64,000 nt of DNA from an uncultured Lachnospiraceae bacterium (GTDB taxonomy: Bacteria > Bacillota > Clostridia > Lachnospirales > Lachnospiraceae), in NCBI GenBank assembly GCA_934437985.1, contig CAKSBI010000001.1:62001-126000 (forward strand), in the 5' to 3' direction. Of this stretch, positions 18,001-26,767 are shown piece after piece. Each line of letters begins with the position of its first letter. The stretch's first letter is position 1. The notes beneath the pieces were generated by a model. That model saw only the letters and a program-made list of their open reading frames with translations, was not told where the DNA came from and did not search any database. The position numbers and the translations under genes were made by a program.

Positions 18001-18774
18001 TTACTGCATAGATATCAGGCGCAGCTCCTGCCTGAGATTATCAAGCTGGACATCAAGACTGCAGTCGATAACATGCGTATCTGTTTCAATTATGCATTGA
18101 TCATGTGCCAAAGTGACATCTTCTTCAATGTCAAATACAGCATCATATCCTATACAAGCCTGTAACCGGTTCTTTGCCTGCATAACATCAGCAAGATTTA
18201 CTCCTGACACATGTAATGTATATGTATCGGATGGCGGCAATTCCTTAAGACTTTTTTCAATAATATATATTATTGCATCCTTCTTATCCTCTACCACAAT
18301 TCCGGTGAGCCTTTCAACAATACTGCATATCAGCTCTGCTATCTGTGGTTCAGCCTCAGCTACCATCGTATCAAACTGCTCCCTGAGAGCTTCGCACTTG
18401 TCCTCATATTCACGCCTTGCTGCATTAATCTCATTATCTGCCTTAAGAAGTCCCTCTCTATATCCCTGTTCCATTCCGGACTGCCTTGCTTCTGACAAGA
18501 TACGTTCCGCTTCCTGCTTTGCATCTGCAATTATGCTGTCAGCCTGCCTGCGTGCCTCAATCATTACATTATCCGCATTCTCCTGCATTGCCTCACGCTG
18601 TTCTTCTATAATACTGTCAATGTTAACCACATTGATTCCCGGAACAAACTCAAAGTTCTCAAGTGGATCTTCTTTTTTAAAGATCGGCATCTGCTTTATA
18701 ATGTCATTAGTATTAACTACTACTTTATCATCTTTATCAACATTAAAATATACAGACTTTATAAGATTAGACAA
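18001..18774 (-). CDS. fliH: FliH, regulator of the export ATPase
   Basis: A 257-residue protein with a long central coiled coil (about 55-140, EARRQADSIIADAKQEAERI), where glycine/alanine-rich repeats are typical of FliH and V-ATPase E subunits. The C-terminal domain (about 145-255) ends in a beta-rich part (HDQCIIETDTHVIDCSLDVQ). It binds FliI and tethers it to the C ring. The start is a TTG at 18774, read through the last codons of fliG (8-base overlap) with GGAGGTGA upstream. Confidence 0.9.
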   Translation of the reverse strand: MSNLIKSVYFNVDKDDKVVVNTNDIIKQMPIFKKEDPLENFEFVPGINVVNIDSIIEEQREAMQENADNVMIEARRQADSIIADAKQEAERILSEARQSGMEQGYREGLLKADNEINAARREYEDKCEALREQFDTMVAEAEPQIAELICSIVERLTGIVVEDKKDAIIYIIEKSLKELPPSDTYTLHVSGVNLADVMQAKNRLQACIGYDAVFDIEEDVTLAHDQCIIETDTHVIDCSLDVQLDNLRQELRLISMQ

Positions 18775-19780
18775 TTAACTCGTCACCTCCACCCCTTGAG
18801 ATGATTATCTCTCCTGAATCCTCAAGCTTCCTGATAATATTGACAATCTTCTGCTGTGCATCCTCAACATCCTTCATACGTACAGGTCCCATGAAGTCCA
18901 TATCCTCTTTTATCATGGTTGCAAGACGTTTTGAAAGGTTATTGAATATAACATTCTTAACCTCTTCATTAGATGCCTTAAGCGCAACAGCGAGTTCATT
19001 GTTATCAACCTCCCTGAGAACACGCTGAATCGAACGGTCATCAAGAGACAGGATATCCTCAAATACGAACATTTTCTTTCTGATCTCATCAGCAAGCTCA
19101 GGTTCTTCAATCTCAAGGGTCTCCATAATATGTTTCTCTGTTCCACGGTCAACAGTATTAAGTATCTCAACTATGGAATCCACACCACCAACAATCGTGT
19201 AATCCTGATTAACGAGTGATGCCAGCTTCTGTTCAAGAACATTCTCAACTTCCTTGATCACATCAGGCGACGTTCTGTCCATCTGTGCAATACGTCTGGC
19301 AACATCAGTCTGCTTGTCCGGTGCAAGTGCACCTATAATTGCAGCTGCCTGATTGGCTGACAAATACGACAAAATAAGTGCTATTGTCTGTGGATGCTCC
19401 TCTTGGATGAAGTTCAGCAGCTGGCTGGCATCGGTTTTACGGACAAATTCAAACGGACGTACCTGCAGCGAGGCCGTAAGTTTGCCGATAACCTCGTTTG
19501 CTTTTTCTGCGCCAAGCGCTTTTTCGAGCAGATCCTTGGCATAGCTGATACCACCCTCTGATATATACTGCTGGGCAAGACACACTTCATAGAATTCATC
19601 TACAACATCATCTTTTATCTGCGGAGATACACTTCTTGTATTCGCAATCTCCAATGTAAGTGCTTCTATCTCATCCTCTTTTAAATGCTTAAACACAGCC
19701 GATGCTTTTTCCGGCCCAAGCACGATCAACAGTATGGCAGCTTTTTGCAGACCTGTTATCTCCTGTATTCTGGATGCCAT
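18767..19780 (-). CDS. fliG: FliG, motor switch / rotor protein
   Basis: A 337-residue FliG of normal length: N-terminal domain binding FliF (ITGLQKAAILLIVLGPEKAS), middle domain with the EHPQTIALILSYL motif that binds FliM, and C-terminal torque domain (about 240-337) with charged residues facing MotA (DDRSIQRVLREVDNNELAVA). GGGGGT precedes the ATG. It lies six bases after fliF. It links the MS ring to the C ring and receives torque from MotA. Confidence 0.97.
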   Translation of the reverse strand: MASRIQEITGLQKAAILLIVLGPEKASAVFKHLKEDEIEALTLEIANTRSVSPQIKDDVVDEFYEVCLAQQYISEGGISYAKDLLEKALGAEKANEVIGKLTASLQVRPFEFVRKTDASQLLNFIQEEHPQTIALILSYLSANQAAAIIGALAPDKQTDVARRIAQMDRTSPDVIKEVENVLEQKLASLVNQDYTIVGGVDSIVEILNTVDRGTEKHIMETLEIEEPELADEIRKKMFVFEDILSLDDRSIQRVLREVDNNELAVALKASNEEVKNVIFNNLSKRLATMIKEDMDFMGPVRMKDVEDAQQKIVNIIRKLEDSGEIIISRGGGDELIV

Positions 19781-19786
19781 AATTAA

Positions 19787-21403
19787 TTACCCCCAGTCCT
19801 CATTAAGCCAGTTTCTAAGCAATTGTGCAACTGCCTCAGGCTTCTCATCAACAAACTTCTCAATCATTGCCCTCGCTTCAGACTTATCACTGAATTCAAT
19901 ATCCTCAAGACTCTGATTCTCCTTAGTGGTTGCAAGGAGCTGTTCAACAGAAAGCTCAGGCTCAAGCTCTGTCACTTCAACAGGTGTGGTTCCCTTGAAG
20001 ATAACAAAGACAAGTAATGCCACTATAAGCACGGCCAGCACGATCATAAGAATATTCTGGGCTGATATCGGTTCTGACGGCTCCTTAGCCTGGAACATCG
20101 GCTGCGTATATGCCGATATGGCTATATTAGCTGTCGCAATACCAGTTGTCTGTCTCACAAGATCATATATACTATCATCAACAGCAACCGAAGTCTTCTG
20201 ACTGTTATTCTCACAGTATTCTTCAAATGTCATATTATTAAGAGCTCCCTGCTGCTCAAGCGTCTCCTCATGAATGATATTATATGTAGTAAGAACGATT
20301 GCCATTGAAGACTCAGCGGGTTTTACTGCACCAACCTCAAACTCACTGTTAGTCTGTCTTTCATTAGGAAGATAATCCGCCTTATCAAGTGTCACCTGGG
20401 TATTGGATGCATTACCATTCTGGATCATTGTATCTGTCTCATTATCATTGGAATCTGTTCCCGGTATTCCACCGTCTGACTGGTTTCCAATTGACTTATA
20501 ATTATATGTTGACCCATAATAACCCTGCTCCATACCGTCCGCAACAGAATATTCTGTATAAAGCTCTGTTACCTTGTCCATATTAAACACAATATTACTC
20601 GAGCCAATCTCCACATCACTGTATCCACATTTTAACAGTACCGTCTCAACGTCATTGGCAATCTGGTTAGACAGCTTAAGCTTATATTCTGCAGCACTTT
20701 CAATATCACCGCCAAGACCACCATCGTCAAGGCCGCTAAACAGCTTATTGCCGGCTGTATCAATGATCACAACATTATCAGTTGTACTGTTGCCTACTGC
20801 ATTCGCAAGAAATAAAGCCATCGAATTAGCTGCGCTTGAAGAAAATCCCTTATCCTGATCCAATGTAAGCGTAACTGCTACAGATGTCTCTTTATTCTCA
20901 GATAAAACAGTATAATCTTCTTTTGGAACATAGATCATGACATCTGCATCCTGTACCCCCTCATATTGGGTAAGCGCTTTCTTCAATGTAGTCTGTAAAG
21001 CAAGTGTATTCTTTGTTCTCTTCTCAGCGGTAGTTGTTGACATATCATTGTTAAGAGCCTCTGACCATGTCATGCCGCTTGCAAGCGCATCACTGCTCCC
21101 TATCAAAAGCATAGCCTGGTCAAGACTTCCCTCTACAACATCTATTCTGGTTAACTTTTCATTTGACTCATACTTATAATCAATACCTTTTTCCTCAAGT
21201 GCATCTATAATCTCACTTGCATTTTTTGCATCATCAAACTCTCCAAGACGCACATATGTAGGGATTGAAATAAAATAACATACCAGAACAAGGGCAATTG
21301 CTATTCCACCGATAAGTGAAAATACAATAACCTTCTGCTTTAAAGTGTACTTATTCCAAAATTCTATTATCTTATCTTTAATTTGTTTTAATCTATCAGA
21401 CAT
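19787..21403 (-). CDS. fliF: FliF, MS-ring protein
   Basis: A 538-residue MS-ring subunit. A membrane helix at about 24-46 and a second at about 448-468 flank the large periplasmic/extracytoplasmic ring-building region, which has the YscJ/FliF motif (RTKNTLALQTTLKKALTQYE, then VMIYVPKEDY). A variable Gly/Ser/Asn-rich stretch (about 300-335) is followed by the second conserved region. The C-terminal tail (about 510-538) is the FliG-binding site and ends LLRNWLNEDW. GGAGGATG precedes the ATG. Confidence 0.95.
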   Translation of the reverse strand: MSDRLKQIKDKIIEFWNKYTLKQKVIVFSLIGGIAIALVLVCYFISIPTYVRLGEFDDAKNASEIIDALEEKGIDYKYESNEKLTRIDVVEGSLDQAMLLIGSSDALASGMTWSEALNNDMSTTTAEKRTKNTLALQTTLKKALTQYEGVQDADVMIYVPKEDYTVLSENKETSVAVTLTLDQDKGFSSSAANSMALFLANAVGNSTTDNVVIIDTAGNKLFSGLDDGGLGGDIESAAEYKLKLSNQIANDVETVLLKCGYSDVEIGSSNIVFNMDKVTELYTEYSVADGMEQGYYGSTYNYKSIGNQSDGGIPGTDSNDNETDTMIQNGNASNTQVTLDKADYLPNERQTNSEFEVGAVKPAESSMAIVLTTYNIIHEETLEQQGALNNMTFEEYCENNSQKTSVAVDDSIYDLVRQTTGIATANIAISAYTQPMFQAKEPSEPISAQNILMIVLAVLIVALLVFVIFKGTTPVEVTELEPELSVEQLLATTKENQSLEDIEFSDKSEARAMIEKFVDEKPEAVAQLLRNWLNEDWG

Positions 21404-21446
21404 CAGTCAACATCCTCCACTTGTATATAATATAATCTCTTATATA

Positions 21447-21755
21447 CTAAAACTGAAGATTCATTATCTCTTTATAAGCATCAAGAACAGTATTTCTGAC
21501 TGCAACAGTATATTGCAGGGACATATTTGCTTTTTGCTGGGCCGCCTGTAAATCAACAATACTGTCAGACATTCCCATAGCAAACTTAATTTCTTCCTCT
21601 TCTGCTTTGTTAGAAAGACTGTCCGTCTCCTTTACCATGCCAAGTGCAGACTGAAAAAGACTTTCAAACGATACATTAGAAGATTCATTATTATTCTGCA
21701 CCTTATTAACATACCGGCTTACCGGCTCAATTCCGTTAATTGAATATACATTCAT
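21447..21755 (-). CDS. fliE: FliE, rod/MS-ring junction protein
   Basis: A 102-residue FliE from the ATG at 21755 (MNVYSINGIEPVSRYV); a GTG at 21767 would extend it by four residues but places the GGTGG ribosome site inside the frame. The conserved C-terminal half has SIVDLQAAQQKANMSLQYTV and RNTVLDAYKEIMNLQF. FliE joins the MS ring to the proximal rod and is exported early. The flgB-flgC-fliE order is standard. Confidence 0.93.
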   Translation of the reverse strand: MNVYSINGIEPVSRYVNKVQNNNESSNVSFESLFQSALGMVKETDSLSNKAEEEEIKFAMGMSDSIVDLQAAQQKANMSLQYTVAVRNTVLDAYKEIMNLQF

Positions 21756-21780
21756 AATCCTTACCACCCTGTATTTTTAA

Positions 21781-22218
21781 TTATTTGCCTAACTCCAATG
21801 CTTTCTGGAGCATTGCCTTTGTTGCATTAAATGCTGTAACATTAGCTTCATACGATCTTGTTGCATCGATCATATTAGTCATCTCTGTAACAGTATTGAC
21901 ATTAGGATATGTAACATATCCTTCTTCATCAGCATCCGGATGTGACGGATCATATACCATACGTGGCTCCGTCTCATCATCAGTTACAATCTCTGCAACC
22001 TTGACACCCTTTCCAATATTGGCTGTTGCTCCACCAAGTACATCACCGAATGCAGTAAAATCCTTTTCCTGGAATACGACAGTCTTTCTCTTATATATAT
22101 TACCATCAGCATCCCTTGTACTATTAACATTGGCTATATTCTGTGAAATAACATCAAACCGCGTCTGCTGTGCTGTCATTCCTGTTGCACTGATATCCAT
22201 TGTTCCAAATACTGACAT
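21781..22218 (-). CDS. flgC: FlgC, proximal rod protein
   Basis: A 145-residue rod protein. The N-terminal SVFGTMDISATGMTAQQTRF and SQNIANVNSTRDADGNIYKR, and the C-terminal NMIDATRSYEANVTAFNATK, are the FlgC hallmarks. It forms the proximal rod with FlgB, FlgF-type proteins and FliE. It lies 25 bases downstream of flgB, with GGAGGG before the ATG. Confidence 0.96.
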   Translation of the reverse strand: MSVFGTMDISATGMTAQQTRFDVISQNIANVNSTRDADGNIYKRKTVVFQEKDFTAFGDVLGGATANIGKGVKVAEIVTDDETEPRMVYDPSHPDADEEGYVTYPNVNTVTEMTNMIDATRSYEANVTAFNATKAMLQKALELGK

Positions 22219-22243
22219 ACCATATCCCTCCGTTCATATACTA

Positions 22244-22633
22244 TCAGCTTCTGCTGAGAGCAGTCTTAATCCTACCAAATTCCTGCGTCATTGAATCAAG
22301 CAATGTATAATACCGCAGCTGATTCTTGGCAAGCTCTGACGACTCTGTATTAATATCAACATTATTACCGTCAAGTCTGTAACTCAGATTTGATTCATCT
22401 ACATATGTAGTCGGCTCCAGCTCATCCAGTTCAACATTGGCAACATTAGAATCAAGCGAATCCCCTCCGGCAAGAGATGACATCAGATAGGTCTCAAACT
22501 GTACATCCTTCCTCTTATAATTAGGGGTACTGACATTGGCTATATTATTAGCCAGTATGCTGTTACGATACCATGAAGCATCAGCACTTTTTTGGAGAAC
22601 ATTAATATAATTAAATGCTCCTGACTGTATCAT
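22244..22633 (-). CDS. flgB: FlgB, proximal rod protein
   Basis: A 129-residue rod protein from the ATG at 22633 (MIQSGAFNYINVLQKSADAS), chosen because GGAGGAGA lies just upstream; a GTG at 22651 would put the ribosome site inside the gene. The RNSILANNIANVSTPNYKR stretch is the rod signature. It is the first gene of the flagellar operon. The start is only 27 bases from a hairpin terminator behind codY, which leaves no room for a separate promoter after that hairpin. Confidence 0.95.
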   Translation of the reverse strand: MIQSGAFNYINVLQKSADASWYRNSILANNIANVSTPNYKRKDVQFETYLMSSLAGGDSLDSNVANVELDELEPTTYVDESNLSYRLDGNNVDINTESSELAKNQLRYYTLLDSMTQEFGRIKTALSRS

Positions 22634-22659
22634 ATTCTCTCCTCCTATCACTTACAAGC

Positions 22660-22697
22660 AAAAGGATTCATGAGAAAATCGACTCATAAATCCTTTT
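22660..22697 (-). terminator. Rho-independent terminator behind codY
   Basis: Arms AAAAGGATT + ATGAG (22660-22668, 22670-22674) and CTCAT + AATCCTTTT (22683-22687, 22689-22697) pair with one mismatched base on each side and an eight-base loop. On the minus strand the stem ends in TTTTGCTTG. It starts 21 bases after the codY stop. Because flgB starts 27 bases further on, the hairpin must be read through, or must belong to the flgB leader, if codY-side transcription feeds the flagellar operon. Confidence 0.7.
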
Positions 22698-22717
22698 ATA
22701 TTCACACCCGAATCCAT

Positions 22718-23491
22718 TCAGGTTCTTTTCAACTTATCCAGCTCCGAAAACACTGCATCATTAAGTACCTTAACATAAGTTCCCTTCATGCCGGATGAAT
22801 GAGACTCAATCACGCCGGCACTTTCAAACTTACGCATTGCATTAACAATAACCGACCTTGTGATTCCCACTTTGTCGGCAATCTTGCTGGCAACCAGTAT
22901 TCCTTCCTCGTTACCAAGCTCCTCAAATACATGGACAATTGCTTCAACTTCAGAATATGAAAGGGTATTAAGGGCCGACTTTACAATCTGCCTTTTCCTG
23001 GCATTCTCAGCATCCTCTTCCTTAAGCGCACGAAGCATCTCAAGACCAACAACAGTTGCTCCATATTCGCTTAATATTAAATCGTCTATATCATACTCTT
23101 TATCAAGTCTGTATATAAACAGGGTGCCTAACCTCTCACCAGCAATATCTATAGGTGCAATAACCGCCTGGTAAACCTTTGACATGGCATTATCAAACCC
23201 GAGCATGGCCAGATTGGCATTCTCCATTGTGGAAAGAACATTAAGAAATCTCTCATTAAGGTATCCATCTATCATCTTGCCGACTTCATTCTCAAGCAAC
23301 TCGTCAATAACAGAAGCCCTGTCAAAACTCCTGACGCCAAGCACCTTGCCCTTCTTACTGATAACAAGCGTATTAGATTCAAGGACTTCACAAAGAACTC
23401 CGCAAATATCGTTAAAAACAAACTTACTTGAAGAGTTATTATGTAATAATTTATTGATTTTTCTTGTCTTGTCCAACAACTGAACGCTCAT
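22718..23491 (-). CDS. codY: CodY, GTP/branched-chain amino acid-sensing repressor
   Basis: A 257-residue CodY of normal length. The N-terminal GAF-type effector domain (about 1-155) senses branched-chain amino acids. The C-terminal winged helix (about 195-257) has the strongly conserved ASKIADKVGITRSVIVNAMR and KFESAGVIESHSSGMKGTY. Downstream flgB and upstream topA repeat the Bacillus order. Its own promoter carries a near-consensus CodY box (23535-23549), so self-repression is likely. In related bacteria CodY represses amino-acid, motility and competence genes. Confidence 0.97.
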   Translation of the reverse strand: MSVQLLDKTRKINKLLHNNSSSKFVFNDICGVLCEVLESNTLVISKKGKVLGVRSFDRASVIDELLENEVGKMIDGYLNERFLNVLSTMENANLAMLGFDNAMSKVYQAVIAPIDIAGERLGTLFIYRLDKEYDIDDLILSEYGATVVGLEMLRALKEEDAENARKRQIVKSALNTLSYSEVEAIVHVFEELGNEEGILVASKIADKVGITRSVIVNAMRKFESAGVIESHSSGMKGTYVKVLNDAVFSELDKLKRT

Positions 23492-23523
23492 ATTACAATC
23501 CTGCCTTATTAAATATTAATCAG

Positions 23524-23552
23524 ATTATAACATGAATTTTCAGATAATTCAA
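23524..23552 (-). promoter_or_regulatory. Sigma-A promoter of codY
   Basis: TTGAAT (23552-23547) and TATAAT (23529-23524) are 17 bases apart on the minus strand, with a T-rich upstream flank. Transcription would start near 23517, leaving a short leader of about 25 bases before the codY ATG. No terminator is visible between topA and codY, so readthrough from topA may add to it. Confidence 0.72.
23535..23549 (-). promoter_or_regulatory. CodY box in the codY promoter
   Basis: The 15-mer AATTATCTGAAAATT matches the known CodY consensus AATTTTCWGAAAATT at 14 of 15 positions. It overlaps the -35 hexamer and fills the spacer up to five bases from the -10, an ideal place for repression by blocking RNA polymerase. 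The inference is autoregulation of codY. Confidence 0.65.
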
Positions 23553-23572
23553 TAAAATATGGAGACAATTTA

Positions 23573-25627
23573 TTATTCTTTATATCCACAGGCTGCATCC
23601 ATACATGCCAGCTTATTTCCCTTGACAAGCATCATTTTTCCACAGACCGGGCACAGCTTTCCTGATGGTTTCTGCCATGACATAAAATCACATTCCGGAT
23701 TATTGATACATCCATAGTATCTCCTGCCTTTTTGTGTCATCTTAATCACAATATCCCCACCACAGTCCGGACATTTTACACCAATTTTCTCATAATACGG
23801 CCTGGTATTGCGGCATTCAGGGAATCCCGGGCATGCAAGGAACTTACCGTGTGGTCCATATTTTATAACCATGTTCTTGCCACACAGCTCGCACTTTTCT
23901 TCTGTTACCTCATCCTCTATCTTAATCTTCTCAAGATTCTTTTCAGCATTCGTAACGGCCTCATCAAGATCCGGATAAAAGTTCCTGACAACCGTTTTCC
24001 ACTGCACTGTTCCATCTTCAACACAGTCAAGCAGTCCCTCAAGATTAGCCGTAAAGTTAACATCTACGATTGTAGGGAAAGCCTTCAGCATTATCTCATT
24101 AACAATCTCTCCTATCTCCGTTACAAACAGATTCTTCTTTTCCTTCGCAACATATCTCCTTGCTATGATCGTTGTTATCGTAGGCGCATAGGTACTTGGT
24201 CTTCCAATGCCAAGCTCTTCAAGTGTCTTTACAAGAGATGCCTCGGTATAATGGGCCGGTGCCTGTGTAAAGTGCTGGCTCTTCTCACTCTCAGCCAGCT
24301 TTAGCTTCATGCCCTTTTCAAGCGATGAAGATATAACATCTGATTCTTCCTTATCATCGTCATTCTGATATACAGTCATATAACCGGCAAAAAGTACTTT
24401 TGAAGCAGCAGCAGTAAATCTGTATCCGTTACTGTCAAGCTTTACACTGGTAGTCTCATACACTGCAGGCTCCATACGGCTTGCGACAAATCTTTTCCAT
24501 ATTAACTGATATAACCTGAACTGATCCCTTGACAGCTGTTCTTTTACAACTGCCGGGGTAAATATAGCATATGTCGGTCTTATTGCCTCATGTGCATCCT
24601 GTATCTTATTGGATGTCTCAACCTTTTTCATACTTTTGAGTACATATTCTTCCCCATAATTCTCAGCAACATATTGAAGGCATGACTCATTGGCCTCATC
24701 TGATACCCTTGTTGAATCAGTACGCAGATAAGTAATAAGACCTACTGTACCATGTCCTTTTATCGAAACTCCTTCATATAACTGCTGTGCTATCCTCATG
24801 GTCTTCTGCGTAGAGAAGTTAAGGTTTTTAGATGCCTCCTGCTGCAATGTACTTGTTGTGAACGGAACCGGTGACTTTTTGGTACGCTCTGACACCTTAA
24901 CATCGCTTACAACAAATTCGGCATCCGTAACACTTTCAAGTATCTTATTCACCTGTTCCTCACTGTCAAGTGTCAGCTTAGTATCAGGTGTTCCATAAAA
25001 ATGGGCCGTAAGAGGCTTTCTTTCACCGGGAACCTCAAATTTTGCATCAATATTCCAATATTCCTTTGGAATAAAAGAGTTAATCTCCTTTTCCCTGTCA
25101 CATATAAGTCTTAATGCAACAGACTGTACCCTTCCGGCACTAAGGCCTCTCTTAACTTTGTCCCACAGGACAGGACTTATCCTGTAACCAACCATCCGGT
25201 CTAACATCCTCCGGACCTGCTGTGAATCAACAAGGTTCATATCAATATCCCTTGCTTCTTTTATAGACTGCTTAACGGCATTCTTGGTTATCTCATTAAA
25301 TGTAATCCTGCTTGTCTTCTGCGGATCAAGCTTAAGCGCCTCAAGCAGGTGCCACGATATTGCCTCTCCCTCACGGTCCGGGTCAGTTGCAAGATACACT
25401 TTATCAGCCTTTTTTGCTTCCTTCCTGAGCTTTGCAAGCAGTTCTCCTTTCCCACGTATAGTAATATATCTTGGCTCGTAATCATTTTCTACATCTATAC
25501 CCAGTTTACTTTTTGGCAAATCCCTTACATGTCCATTAGATGCCAGTACCTCATAGTTCTTTCCAAGAAACTTCTTAATTGTCTCAGCTTTTGCAGGTGA
25601 CTCTACAATAACCAGATACTTACTCAT
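23573..25627 (-). CDS. topA: DNA topoisomerase I
   Basis: A 684-residue type IA topoisomerase. The TOPRIM domain begins KYLVIVESPAKAETIKKFLG, with DPDREGEAISWHL carrying the acidic metal site. The active-site tyrosine is in GLITYLRTDSTRVS. Three C-terminal four-cysteine zinc motifs are visible (CELCGKNM, CPDCGGDIV, CPVCGKMM). The ATG at 25627 is chosen for its GGGAGTG ribosome site; an ATG at 25657 directly abuts the dprA stop but lacks one. It relaxes negative supercoils. Confidence 0.96.
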   Translation of the reverse strand: MSKYLVIVESPAKAETIKKFLGKNYEVLASNGHVRDLPKSKLGIDVENDYEPRYITIRGKGELLAKLRKEAKKADKVYLATDPDREGEAISWHLLEALKLDPQKTSRITFNEITKNAVKQSIKEARDIDMNLVDSQQVRRMLDRMVGYRISPVLWDKVKRGLSAGRVQSVALRLICDREKEINSFIPKEYWNIDAKFEVPGERKPLTAHFYGTPDTKLTLDSEEQVNKILESVTDAEFVVSDVKVSERTKKSPVPFTTSTLQQEASKNLNFSTQKTMRIAQQLYEGVSIKGHGTVGLITYLRTDSTRVSDEANESCLQYVAENYGEEYVLKSMKKVETSNKIQDAHEAIRPTYAIFTPAVVKEQLSRDQFRLYQLIWKRFVASRMEPAVYETTSVKLDSNGYRFTAAASKVLFAGYMTVYQNDDDKEESDVISSSLEKGMKLKLAESEKSQHFTQAPAHYTEASLVKTLEELGIGRPSTYAPTITTIIARRYVAKEKKNLFVTEIGEIVNEIMLKAFPTIVDVNFTANLEGLLDCVEDGTVQWKTVVRNFYPDLDEAVTNAEKNLEKIKIEDEVTEEKCELCGKNMVIKYGPHGKFLACPGFPECRNTRPYYEKIGVKCPDCGGDIVIKMTQKGRRYYGCINNPECDFMSWQKPSGKLCPVCGKMMLVKGNKLACMDAACGYKE

Positions 25628-25657
25628 ATCTACACTCCCGATCTTATAATGTGCCAT

Positions 25658-26767
25658 TTATTGCAATGCATTAATAACATAATAATTAGCAGCCGTCTGT
25701 CTTATCAGATGACGAAGCTCCAGCTTCATCAATGCCTGAAGCACTGTAACCGTAGGCAGATCTGATTCTTCAACGACGCTGTCAACATGTTTTGGCTCTA
25801 AACCTAGTTTAGCATACACTATTTTTTCTTCAGTTGCAAGCGTATTATTATCACTTACACTGAGAATATTATCACAGGAAATATCATATCCAAGTTCAGA
25901 AAGTATATCATTAACGCCAGTGTATATACCTGCGCCATTCTTTATCAGCCGGTTACACCCCACACTTCCTGCATCAGTAAGTCTTCCCGGAACAGCATAA
26001 ACATCCTTTCCCTGTTCAAGTGCCATATCTATAGTGATCAGTGAGCCGCTCCTGTTCCCCGCTTCGACAACGGCAACAACATCACTCAATCCTGATATGA
26101 GCCTGTTGCGTTCAGGAAACTGCCCCGGTACCGGTCTGGTTCCCGGAGGATATTCTGACATTATCATCCCCTTCGACTGTATATCCATATATAATTCAAT
26201 ATTGGAACGTGGATAACATATGTCCACACCACACCCAAGGACAGCACATGTGCATCCATTATGGTCAACCGCCCCCCTGTGTGCAGCACCATCAATTCCC
26301 TTTGCCATTCCGCTTATAACCGTTACCCCATGGGATACCAGTTCCTTTGCCATATTATATGCCGCCGCATATCCATAGTCAGAGCAATTTCTTGAACCGA
26401 TTACTGATACACATGGCTTATCAAACATCCCAAAAGCACTGTCATCACCACACTTAACATAAAGGCAATATGGTCTGTCCGGTATATTTTTCAATGCTTC
26501 AGGATACCTGTTATCCTCATAATGAATAAATTGTATGCATTTTTCATGATATGTATACAATTGATACAAATATAAATCCGTGTCCCGCTTTTTTAATACA
26601 GACTTTTGACCTGCCGACAGATTATCCAGGCTGTCTATAACATTATCCGATGCATAATATATCTCCTCAGGTGTTCCAAACAGCTCAAGCAGCCTCGCAA
26701 TACTTTTTCTTCCGATGCCAGGCAGATTGCAGAGCCGGTACCATGCAGTCTCCTTATCAATCCTCAT
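25658..26767 (-). CDS. dprA: DprA/Smf, DNA-processing protein
   Basis: A 369-residue DprA. An N-terminal helix-hairpin-helix-like part (RLCNLPGIGRKSIARLLELF) precedes the Rossmann core with CVSVIGSRNCSDYGY, VISGMAKGIDGAAHRGA, CAVLGCGVDICYP and VVVEAGNRSGSLITID-like motifs. A C-terminal winged-helix domain (about 305-369) is present. DprA loads RecA on incoming single-stranded DNA in transformation. The ATG overlaps the yifB stop by four bases. A competence role here is inferred; com genes are not in the window apart from yifB. Confidence 0.94.
   Translation of the reverse strand: MRIDKETAWYRLCNLPGIGRKSIARLLELFGTPEEIYYASDNVIDSLDNLSAGQKSVLKKRDTDLYLYQLYTYHEKCIQFIHYEDNRYPEALKNIPDRPYCLYVKCGDDSAFGMFDKPCVSVIGSRNCSDYGYAAAYNMAKELVSHGVTVISGMAKGIDGAAHRGAVDHNGCTCAVLGCGVDICYPRSNIELYMDIQSKGMIMSEYPPGTRPVPGQFPERNRLISGLSDVVAVVEAGNRSGSLITIDMALEQGKDVYAVPGRLTDAGSVGCNRLIKNGAGIYTGVNDILSELGYDISCDNILSVSDNNTLATEEKIVYAKLGLEPKHVDSVVEESDLPTVTVLQALMKLELRHLIRQTAANYYVINALQ

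Noticed and set aside
22670..22690. CodY box in the codY-flgB gap
   Set aside because: Best match is about 10 of 15 and lies inside the terminator stem.
22634..22717. Sigma-D (sigma-28) promoter before flgB
   Set aside because: A TAAA followed by CGAT exists in the hairpin, but the spacing is several bases too short and the GCCGATAA element is not formed.
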